From positions 310,001 to 374,000 of the forward strand of contig JAXMBL010000009.1 in NCBI GenBank assembly GCA_046349915.1: a stretch of 64,000 nucleotides of DNA, read 5' to 3'. How positions within the stretch are numbered: the first letter of the stretch is position 1; the number at the start of each line of letters is the position of its first letter. Below are positions 8,159 to 17,800 of the stretch, piece by piece. Made by a program: the position numbers and the translations under genes. The notes beneath the pieces were generated by a model that made no database searches, was not told the DNA's origin, and was given only the letters and a program-made list of their open reading frames with translations. Origin of the DNA: CAIXSC01 sp046349915. Lineage in GTDB: Bacteria > Planctomycetota > Planctomycetia > Pirellulales > Pirellulaceae.

Positions 8159-8881
8159 GGGCAATTCCGCTGCATGTCGTGGTTAACGACAACGCGAAAC
8201 ACCTCCCCCGCACGCCGTTCGTCGTTCAGCACATCAGCGACGCACTCGCCCTGTAGTCATGGAGCGACGACCGACCATAGCCCAGCCTCTAGAGCCACGC
8301 GAGATCTCTAAGGTCCACTTCGCGGCGTTGACTTCAATTCAGAAAACATGGCGTGAATCAATGGACTGCCACATGTGCAGGTACGGCCCTCGCTTGTCAA
8401 GTTCATCGAGCCGGGTCTTGCAGAGACTAGAAAATCCCCTAGCAAACCACCTCGCTGTCTCTGGGCGAGTAGGTGAGACGAATTCAGTGCTCGTATTCTG
8501 GCAAGCTCTAGGTCGGGCGCCGTAATTGGGCCATGAACGGCTTGGTTGGCTGGCGCCTGACTGATCGGTAAGACACGTCCCTCATGCACCGTTCCCCAGA
8601 CGCCGATCGATCGAATTCTCATCGGTTCACACGTAACGGGGTTCTCCGTGAGAACAGCAAAATTTGCCCCAATGCGTTCTCCACGCCTACTACGGAAAGA
8701 AACAAGGCAAGCAGCGTCAGAAAAGAAGTTCTCATGAAGACAACCGCGACGAGTGGGATTGAATCGGAACTTTACAATCGTTCCATAATGTACTGAGTCG
8801 ACTCGTGGCGCGACCGCTCTGCGAGCTGAATCGCGCGATCGGAAAACGGGACTGCGACAACGCAGCGCAAGTAACATTCGC
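8159..8881. other. Long non-coding or decayed stretch
   Basis: Over 700 bases lie between the 7592 gene and the end of the giant secreted gene. Frames on both strands are short or have shadow-like composition. The only recognisable item is a signal-peptide-like minus-strand frame at 8619-8735. The stretch reads as decayed sequence rather than a compact regulatory region. Confidence 0.4.
8619..8735 (-). pseudogene. Remnant start of a secreted protein gene
   Basis: A 38-codon minus-strand frame encodes MRTSFLTLLALFLSVVGVEN followed by ALGQILLF, a good Sec signal peptide with a cleavage site near ALG-Q. It stops at 8621-8619 after about 15 more residues. The following bases continue in another frame with coding-like composition (GVWGTVHEGRVLP) for about 30 codons, so this may be a frameshifted or truncated secreted protein. 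No strong ribosome site precedes it. Confidence 0.3.
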
Positions 8882-11137
8882 TCAGAAAATGAATTGCGTA
8901 GACCCGACCTTCCTCGTCCAATTGGTCAACCGAATCTTCTTTCCGTTATTCAGTTGGATGGTGGTGTCTGGCGAAACGATAGTGAAAATCAACTGTGCAT
9001 AGGACGTCGCGTAGGCCTGGAGGTTGATTGTGTCGGAGTAAATCTGGAAGTCGGTGATCGTGTCGACCGAAGTAAGGTCGTCCGAGAAATAGAGAACGTC
9101 GCGCCCATCACCACCAGTCAACGAATCTGCTCCATTGCCTCCGTAGAGGTAGTCTATGGCGGCTCCGCCGTTCAGCGAATCATCACCCGCGTCGCCATAC
9201 AACGTGTCGACTCCTCCAAAACCGAAGAGGGTGTCGTTCCCATCTCCTCCGCGCAATACGTCGGTGCCTTGCGTGCCGTACAAGATATCGTTGCCTCCGC
9301 GACCGTCGATGTAGGGAACTCCCGACAGACTGAGCGAGTAGGAGATGGTAATCTGGAATGAGAACACGTCGTTGTTCTCAGTGCCGAGAATCGGCTGGCC
9401 GTTTCCATTCCAGCCTTCCATGCTGCCGACCGAAGCATCGAAACCAGCCATCACGACGGGTGCTGCCGCATCGTTTACGAAGATGTCCGTGTTATCGCCT
9501 CCATGGATCGAATCGTAAGCGGCTTCGTCAAATCGCACTAAAATAACGTCGTAACCGGGGCCTCCTTGAATCGAATCCACGCCGGGACCGCCATCGAGCT
9601 GGTCGTCATGCATGCCACCATCCAACGAATCGTTGCCGGGGCCGCCTCGCAGCAAGTCGTACCCGAGTTCGCCTAACAAAGTATCCACTCCAGTGCCGCC
9701 TTCAAGCCGATCGTTCATGTTGTTACCGAACAAGGCATCGTCACCCGCGCCGCCGAAAATGCAGTCGGCCCCATCCAGGCCATAGATCAGATCATTTCCA
9801 TCGCCTCCGAAGATCAGGTCTGTGGCGTTTGTTCCCGTCAGTGTATCGGGCCCAATTCCGCCCGCCTGAATCTGTGATTCGCCTGTAATGTTCGCAAAAC
9901 AGGTCGCGATGCTGGTTGCCTGCCCATCATCATGAGCGGACAAATCTACTGCCTCGAAGCCCGTCGACTCGAAGGGGCTTGATGTCGGAACCATCAGCGA
10001 GAGCGTTCCTCCATTCGGACTGGCAAGATAACCTTTCAATGTGCCAATGTCGGACGTCGTGAGATCGGCCAATTGGTCCGGCGTGAGAACCAAATTCAAC
10101 TGGTCAAAACCACTCAATCCATCTATTTCTAGCGATGTGCCGAAGGTGTAGGGGCCAAAGTGGGTCACAGGACCGCCGCTAGCTATCCAGTCAATCGTGA
10201 ACTCGTCACTCGAATAGACCACGGTGAACCGGTCGTCCCCAGAGCTGCCCTTCAACAGGATGCCCGTGTCCGGCAAGTCGATGACATTAATGACAAAAGA
10301 CTGCTCGTACCAGAGCCCCCCGACATCCGTCGTGCGGGCTCGCACTGTACGGATGGGCGACGCCTCGAAATCAAGCGAATCGATAACTCGTAACTGGTCA
10401 CCTACGATCTGAAACAGCGAATTGTCGGTGTCGCCTGCGCCTGTCGCCAGCGTATACGTGAATGTGTCGCCTGCATCTGGATCTACGCTGCTGAACGACC
10501 CAATGACAACATCCGCACCCGCGTTTTCCTCAATCGCTGCATTACTCAGTGTGAGCGTGGAAGGCGAATCATTGACGCTCCGCACCGTGATGTTCACCGT
10601 GGCGTAAGTGGACGGGCTGTGATCGTTGGTGTAGTCGCCGTGTCCGTCCCAGATCTTGTAGATGAAGCTGTCGGCGCCATTGTAGTTGGCCTGCGGCGTG
10701 TAGCCAAAACTGCCGTTCGTGAAAGCGCTGACCACGCCATGGCTGGCGTTGAAGTAACCCACGGCGGTGATTGGGTCCCCGTCGATGTCAATATCGTTGG
10801 CCAATACGCCTGGCGCCGGCACGCTCAGGACGCCATCTTCGTCGATCGTGTAACTGTCATTCACCGCCTGCGGCAGATCATTGACCGGTGTCACGTTGAT
10901 GCTCACGTGGCCGGTATCGGTGAGACTGCCGTCGCTGACCGTGTAGTCGAAGCCTGCCGGTCCGTGGTAGTTAGCATCGGGCGTGAACGTGACGGTTCCG
11001 TCGGGGTTGAGCACCACGGTCCCGTGGCTTGCGCTAGAAACCGCCGTCACCGTCAACTGCGAGTTGGTATTGTCGACGTCGGTATCGTTGCCCTTGAGGT
11101 CCGCGGCGGTCAGAGTGAGCGGCGTCGTGACCGTCAA
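8882..11137 (-). CDS. C-terminal part of giant secreted protein: cadherin-like domains and RTX repeats
   Basis: The roughly 750 codons continue the protein that starts at 20085; the junction lies in the scrambled stretch 11126-11885. In order it has one cadherin-like pair (TVTFTPDANYHGPAGFDYTV, then DEDGVLSVPAPGVLANDIDI), a cadherin or Calx-type domain (IGSFSSVDPDAGDTFTYTL), a linker, and at least ten glycine/aspartate nonapeptides of the GGDGNDLIYG type, interrupted by a beta insert. RTX nonapeptides bind calcium and mark proteins exported by type I secretion, and the C-terminus (SVDTITDFQIYSDTINLQ) fits the end of an RTX array. The first ATG of this fragment is not a real gene start. Confidence 0.8.
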   Translation of the reverse strand: MTVTTPLTLTAADLKGNDTDVDNTNSQLTVTAVSSASHGTVVLNPDGTVTFTPDANYHGPAGFDYTVSDGSLTDTGHVSINVTPVNDLPQAVNDSYTIDEDGVLSVPAPGVLANDIDIDGDPITAVGYFNASHGVVSAFTNGSFGYTPQANYNGADSFIYKIWDGHGDYTNDHSPSTYATVNITVRSVNDSPSTLTLSNAAIEENAGADVVIGSFSSVDPDAGDTFTYTLATGAGDTDNSLFQIVGDQLRVIDSLDFEASPIRTVRARTTDVGGLWYEQSFVINVIDLPDTGILLKGSSGDDRFTVVYSSDEFTIDWIASGGPVTHFGPYTFGTSLEIDGLSGFDQLNLVLTPDQLADLTTSDIGTLKGYLASPNGGTLSLMVPTSSPFESTGFEAVDLSAHDDGQATSIATCFANITGESQIQAGGIGPDTLTGTNATDLIFGGDGNDLIYGLDGADCIFGGAGDDALFGNNMNDRLEGGTGVDTLLGELGYDLLRGGPGNDSLDGGMHDDQLDGGPGVDSIQGGPGYDVILVRFDEAAYDSIHGGDNTDIFVNDAAAPVVMAGFDASVGSMEGWNGNGQPILGTENNDVFSFQITISYSLSLSGVPYIDGRGGNDILYGTQGTDVLRGGDGNDTLFGFGGVDTLYGDAGDDSLNGGAAIDYLYGGNGADSLTGGDGRDVLYFSDDLTSVDTITDFQIYSDTINLQAYATSYAQLIFTIVSPDTTIQLNNGKKIRLTNWTRKVGSTQFIF
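10587..10677 (-). repeat. Cadherin-like coding repeat, copy C
   Basis: About 90 bases coding for the DSFIYKIWDGHGDYTNDHSP-to-TVNIT region. Near-identical copies lie at 11307-11396 and 12023-12112. They are part of a longer unit of about 200 residues (two cadherin-like domains) that is intact on both sides of the scrambled stretch. Confidence 0.75.
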
Positions 11138-11885
11138 CGGCCACCGAGTTGGTGATGTTGTCGACGTGGACGGTATCGTTGCCCTTGAGGTCCGCGGCGT
11201 TGTCAGGCGTGAGCGGTTCGTGGTCTTCTGTTCGTGACGTCGATGTCAATATCGTCCGCCTGGCGGTCACGGCTGGTCGTTCACCGCGTCGTTGACAGCA
11301 CGGATCGTGATGTTCACCGTGGCGTAGGTGGACGGGCTGTGATCGTTGGTGTAATCGCCGTGTCCGTCCCAGATCTTGTAGATGAAGCTGTCGGCGTTGA
11401 GCACCACGTTGTAGTGGCTTGCGGCTGTAGCCGACCGTCAACTGCGGTTCGTATTGTCGACGTGACCACGCCATGAGCTGGCGGCGAAGTAACCCACGGC
11501 GGTGATTGGGTCCCACGTCGATGTCGGGCGTCGTTGACCACGGATCGTGATGTTCACCGTGGCGTAGGTGGACGCTCAGGTGTAATCGCCATCTTCGTCG
11601 ATCGTGTAACTGTCGTTCACCGCCTGCGGCAGATCATTGACCGGTCGTGACGTTGATACTCACGTGGCAGGTATCGGTGAGATGTCGCCGTCGCTGGCCG
11701 TTGTACCGTGTAGTCGAATATGTCGCCTGCCGGTCCGTCGATCGTGTAACTGTCATTCACCGCCTGCGGCATCGACCGGTGTGACGTTGATACGTGATCG
11801 GTTCCGTAGTCGAAGCCTGCCGGTCCGTGGTAGCACCGTGACGGTGACGGTTCCGTCGGCGTTGAGCACCACGAAACCGCCGTCA
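11126..11885 (-). other. Scrambled repeat stretch breaking the giant gene
   Basis: This stretch is built from short pieces, about 15-90 bases, of the flanking cadherin-like repeat units joined in the wrong order and frame. The segment coding for NDLPQAVNDSYTIDEDG-like sequence recurs as fragments near 11600-11640 and 11730-11770, and a 90-base piece at 11307-11396 is intact but followed by unrelated fragments. Stops occur in all minus-strand frames. The flanks on both sides are clean coding sequence. A collapsed tandem repeat in the assembly is the simplest explanation. Confidence 0.75.
11307..11396 (-). repeat. Cadherin-like coding repeat, copy B (inside scrambled stretch)
   Basis: It is nearly identical to 10587-10677 and 12023-12112 but its right-hand context (cut after the codons for the KIWDGHGDY region) is fused to bases from a different part of the unit. 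Confidence 0.7.
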
Positions 11886-14800
11886 CCGTCAACTGCGAGT
11901 TGGTATTGTCGATGTCGGTATCGTTGCCCTTGAGGTCCGCGGCGGTCAGAGTGAGCGGCTGGTCTTCGTTCGTGACGGCGTTATCGTCCACGGCCACCGG
12001 GGCGTCGTTGACAGCACGGATCGTGATGTTCACCGTGGCGTAGGTGGACGGGCTGTGATCGTTGGTGTAATCGCCGTGTCCGTCCCAGATCTTGTAGATG
12101 AAGCTGTCGGCGCCGTTGTAGTTGGCTTGCGGCGTGTAGCCGAAACTGCCGTTCGTGATAGCGTTGACCACGCCATGGCTGGCGTTGAAGTAACCCACAG
12201 CGGTGATTGGGTCCCCGTCGATGTCAATATCGTTGGCCAATACGCCTGGCGTCGGCACGCTCAGGACGCCATCTTCGTCGATGTTGTAAATGTCGTTCAC
12301 CGCTTGCGGCAAGTCGTTAACGCCGGTGATGGTGATCAACACCGTCGCCGAACTTACTTCACCGAACGAATCCTGGATTTGGTAAGTAAACGATTCCGTT
12401 GTGATTTGGCCGATGGCGAGATACTCGAACTGATGATTTGGGTCAAACTTAAAGGTGCCGTTGCCTGTGTTCAGCAGCGTTCCGCGTGAGGGGGAGGTCA
12501 AAGCGATCGTGTGTGCCGGATCAAGGTTATTCTCCGCGTCACGATCTGGTCCATTGCCGTTGTCGTTGAGAACATTGAACACGACGAAGCTATCTTCGCC
12601 TGTACTGATGGAATCATTGACTGCAACCGGCGGCGTATTGAGGAATACGTCCACGAAAAAGAAGTCCGTGATCACTCCCTCGGCATCACCATCATTGATC
12701 GTGACCGTGACACGGTAGTGTCCTTCTTGCGAATAAACATGGTTCAGGTCGAATGTCTTTGTCGTCTGGTCGATGGTCAGTGTTTCGGTGACGCCGTCGC
12801 CGAAGTCGACGGCGCCGGTCCAGGCATCCGCCCCGGGATCGGTAAAGCTCAGGTGAGCGCGCTGGAAGGAGCCGATTGCAGAGGGGGGAAGACTTTCGTT
12901 CGGGCCGGCCTCGAACACGGGCTGAACGTTGGCCACGACGATATTCGTTGCGCCTGAAACGATGTCCGATGGATCGCTTACCGTTACTTGAATGGCGTAG
13001 TTCGATCCCAGCGGATTGTTATCGGCGTAGCGGTGCGTCGTGTTAAAGGAAACAACACCCGGGTTTAGGGTCAAAACCGTATCGGACGTATTGTCGCCCC
13101 AGACGATTCGCACCGTGTTGGTGGATTGGGTGTCGTAGTTGACGAAAGAGCCGGTGAGTGTCGTGTTATCGTTCTCGAGAATGGAAACCGGATTGACCGC
13201 CAGGTTCAAATCACGGGGGCCAGGGGGATGGACGATGACATTGGTTGTGTAGTCCGTGAAGCCGCCATCACGATCCTTGATTCGACCTCGCACCGTGAAA
13301 GTTCCCGCGTTAGGGAACGTGTACGAAAGAGTGGTGATGGAAGCGCCGTCGGCCAATTCGCCCGCATCCGAGAAATCGCCGTCGTTGTTGAAGTCGTAGC
13401 TGTAGCCGAAACCGGCTGCCCGATCGCCTGGCGAAGGGTCTGTCGAGTTGAGAAAGGAAACCGTCGTAGGCGTTCCCAGCAGCACCGCCCCGCCGCTGGC
13501 AAATGTGGCGGTTGGAGCGACGTTGTTCACGTAGACGACGAAGGTATCCGACACCAGGGCGGATTGATTATCGGTAATGGTTGCACCGCCCGCATAGACG
13601 CCGCTTTCGTTGTATAGGCGGCTCAAGGTATAGGTGCGACTAAATGAATTGACGCCAAGGCCAAACGTTCCAGAGCCTTCACCGTAATTCACCCTGGCGG
13701 ACCAGAATTCGGAACCTGGGTCGATGAATGTGCCGACCTGGCCGAGAAACTGCCCTTCATTGATCGTGATGTCGGGGCCAGCGTTCAGTGTTGGCTGAAC
13801 GTTAGCCAGGGTAAAGTTCACGGTGTAACTCGTACTATAAAGTTCCTTATCTCGAACGACGCCGCGAACGGTGTAGGTTCCGTCTTGTGGGAATGTAAAG
13901 GTCCGGCTTGGAGAAGTGCTGTCCGCAATCTCGCCGGCATCAAGGAAATCGCCGTCGTTATTGAAGTCGAAACTGTAGCGAAGCGCCGCGTTATCCGCGT
14001 CCGACGGATCGCTCGCGTTTTCAAACGAGAACGTCAACGGCGATCCTTCCAGGAGCGACCCGGTGCGGGTAAAGACGGCCGTCGGCGCGACGCCAAACAC
14101 GCTGAGCGTGGTCGAAGTGGAACTGGTAGCGCCTCTCAAGTCGGTGACGCGTAAACCGATCGTCAGTTGTTGCTGAGCGTCATCCAGGCTCTCACCGCGG
14201 ATCACGGGTCGTACGCCGACTTCATCTCCCAGTCCGGCCTGAGCACCTGTCTCGCCGTAAATGCCGTCGCCGTCGAGATCCCATTCGAAGGTCAAGGTCG
14301 ATGCAGCCTGTTCCCGATCGGAACTGGCGGAGCCATCGAGCGTATAGCTTACCCCTTCGTTCAAGGAGAAACTGGACACATAAATATTCGCCGCCGGTGC
14401 TTCATTGAGATCGGAGACCCAGAGTTCGCGACCTTGCGAGCTGCCACTATCGGCGCTGAACACGATATTGCCGCTGGCAAGAGTCGCAATGAACAGCGGC
14501 GAGGAGTCCGAACTGGTGTTGATATCCTTGATCAGGAAGGTGCCGGCGACGGTGCCGTCGGTAACCCACGGCTCGCGGCCTTGCGGTGAACCGGCGGTCG
14601 CACTGAAGTACACCTTGTCGTCGACAGCAGTCAGAAGCGTTGGATTGGAGTCGCCGGAGGAATTGATATCCTTAAGCAGAGCTGTGCCGGCGACGGCGCC
14701 GTCGGTCACCCAGAGTTCCCGGCCCACCGAACTGCCACTGATGGCGCTGAAAATCGCTTTGCCATTGGCGAGTGCCAGAAATTGGGGCGAGGAGTCCTGA

Positions 14801-17800
14801 GAGCCGGGATAAATATCTTTGAGCAGGAGCGTGCCCGCGGAGGCGCCGTCCGTCACCCAGACTTCACGACCATTGGTATTATCGACGGCGCTGAACAGCG
14901 CCTTGCCGTTACTGAGGCTGGCGAGGAACGAGGGGGCCTTCAAGCTATCGGTGCTGCTGCCCGGGTAGATATCCTTGAGCAGGATCGTATTGGCAGTAGT
15001 GCCGTCGGTGACCCACACCTCGCGCCCATTAATGTTGTCGACGGCGGCGAAGAGCGCCTTGTTGGCGCCCAGGCTGCCGAGGTACGTGGGCGCAACGAGA
15101 CTATCGGTGCTACTGCCAGGCATGATGTCTTTGAGCAGGAAGGTGCCGACCGAGGTGCCATCGGTGACCCAGACTTCGCGCCCATTAATGTTGTCGACAG
15201 CGGCGAAGAGCACCTTGTCGGCGCCCAGCTTGCCGAGGAACGTGGGCGTTTTCAGACTATCGGTACTGCTTCCAGACAGGATATCCTTGAGCAGGAAGGT
15301 GCCGGCGGTCGTGCCGTCTGTGACCCAGACCTCGCGACCATTGATGTTGTCTTCCGCCGTGAACAACACTTTGCCGGTGCTCAGATTGCCGAAGAACTCG
15401 GGATCTCTCAGACTATCGTTGTTGCTTCCGGGCAGGATATCCTTGAGCAGGAAAGTGCCTGCGGTCGTGCCGTCGGTGACCCAGACCTCTCGACCATTGA
15501 CGTTGTCGTCGGCCGTGAACAGCACCTTGCCGTTGCCCAGGTTGCCGAGGAACGAGGGTGTCCTCAGGGAGTCGGAATTGGCGCCGATATCCTTGACCAT
15601 GAAAGTGCCGGCGGCGGTGCCATCCGTCACCCAGACCTCTCGATAGTGAACGCCGTCATCGGCGCTGAAAATCGCTTTGCCGTTCCCCAACGTGGCGTAG
15701 AATTGCGGCGACGACGACTGCGAGCCAGGAAGAACGTCCTTCACCAGGATGGTGCCAGCGGTCGTGCCGTCGGTGACATAGAGTTCTCGGCCCAGACCGC
15801 CGCCAGCGTCCGCCGTAAACAATGCCTTGCCGTTGCCGAGCGAAGCGAAGAGTTGTAGCGAGGAGGACTGCGACCCAGGATAAACGTCCTTGAGCAGCAG
15901 CGTGTTGGCCGTCGTTCCGTCGGTCACATAAAGTTCCCGGCCGATACTGGCGCCGCCATCCGCGGTGAAGACAATTTTATCGCCGAGCGTCGCGAACGAT
16001 TGGGGAGTGGAAGACTGCGAACCGGAATGAATATCCTTGAGTAGGGTCGGCAGTGGGGCCGTGATCGTGATGTACCCAGTCGCCTGTGCGGTCAGCGCGG
16101 GATTGCCATCGTCTTGAACGCTGTACACGAAACTATCCGATCCAAAGTACCCCGTGGTCGGCGTATAAGTGAGCGTGCCGTCGGCGTTTTGTACGATGGC
16201 GCCGTGCTGCGGGTATTGGTTGAAAAAGACGCCGAGCGACTGATCACCTTCGTTGGGTCCGCGAGAATCGTTCGTGCGTACATCGAAAGTGATGGGGACA
16301 TTGCGCGGCGTCGTCGCCACGTCATCCACGGCAAGCGGCGCGTCATTTACAGCGGTAATCGTCACGGTGAACGTCTGGACTCCGCTGGTGTCCTGGCCGC
16401 CGTTCGCCACACCGCCGTTGTCCTGCAGACGTACCGAAACAATCGACGTGCCGAAGGCATCGGCTGCGGGAGTAAAGGTAAGCGTGCCATTCGAGGACAC
16501 GCTAGGCTGGATCTTAAAGAGTGAATTGTTATCGTTGGTAACGATGAATTGCAGTGTCTGCGATGCTTCGTCGGCAGGACCGACGGAGATCGCGGCGGCC
16601 CATCCCGCAACCGTTTTCAGCCCCGAGTCTTCACTCACGGTTTGGTTCGTTCCCTTGGTGAACGATGGCATGTCGTTGACTGCGTTCACGACTAGCGATA
16701 CGTTCTCGGAAAACTGATGACTGGCTTGGTCCGCGATCGTGACGCGAATGTTGTAAGAAGTTCCGTTGGCGGTGGGCGTAGTGTAGAGATGGGTGACGCC
16801 GCTGAAACTGCGAACTCCGACACCCAGGTTGATCGTTTGAACGCTGCTGCCGTCACCCCAGTTGATCTGGGCCGTGTGCGTCGAGAGTGCGTCCAAGTTT
16901 ACGAAGGCGGCGCCAAGAGTCGCTGTGGAGTCTTCATTGATGGTGGTTGCCGCAAGACTCAAGGCCACGTTTTGCGGCCCCGCAATGCTGATCGTCACGT
17001 TGGTCGTGTAATCGGAGTAACCGCCGTCGCGATCCTTGATTCGACCATGTACCGTGTAGATGCCGCCCGCGTCAAAAGCGTACGAACGACTGGCGGAAGA
17101 GATGTCTTCGGCTTCCCCAGCATCGGTGAAGTCGCCATCGTTATTGAAGTCGTAGCTGTACCTAAAACCCGCCGCGACATCACCGGGCGAGTCGAGGGCG
17201 CCCGTGAAGGAGACGGTCCCCTGGACGCCAGGCGTCGCTGGCCCGCTGTTAACAAAGGATGCGGTCGGAGCCAGATTGTTAACAGTTACCAGCACGGTGT
17301 CCAAAACCAACTGACTCTGACCGTCCGTGATGGTCACCAGGACGGAATAGACGCCGCTCTCAGGATAGAGGTGGTTGAGGCTGTACGTCTTGGCGGCCGT
17401 GTTCAGCGACAATGTCGATATGCCGCTGCCGTCGCCATAGTTAACGGTGGCTGTCCAGCTATCCGCACCCGGATCGGTGAACGTGCCGGTCCGAGAGAAA
17501 GTCTGACCTTCGTTCAGCGAATCATCGGCGCCTGCATTCAACGTGGGCGGGACGTTAAGCACCGAGAACGACGTCGTATACGTGGTCGAACCGCCATCCT
17601 TGTCCTTGATGCGGCCGCGTACGGTATAGAAGCCGTCTTGCGGGTACGTAAAGCTGCGTGAAGAAGAGGCCACGTCGGTGGCTTCACCCGCATCGATGAA
17701 ATCACCATCATTGTTGAAGTCGTAGCTGTAGAGGAGCGCCGCGGCATCCGCGTCGGATGGGTCGGTGGAATTCAAGAAGGAAATGGTTATCGGCGATCCT

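Noticed and set aside
8308..8877. Minus-strand frame of 189 codons in the gap before the giant gene
   Set aside because: No motif or start signal; the only coding-like signal there is in a different frame (8619-8735).
11034..11516. Minus-strand frames of 75-160 codons inside the scrambled stretch
   Set aside because: They are mis-joined fragments of the cadherin-like repeats and not independent genes.
14782..15858. Long plus-strand open frame (about 358 codons) opposite the second ELWxxDGT array
   Set aside because: It is an antisense shadow of the repeats: the repeated units lack stops in this frame, and the product has no start signal or known motif. The same holds for the plus-strand frame at 18382-19458.
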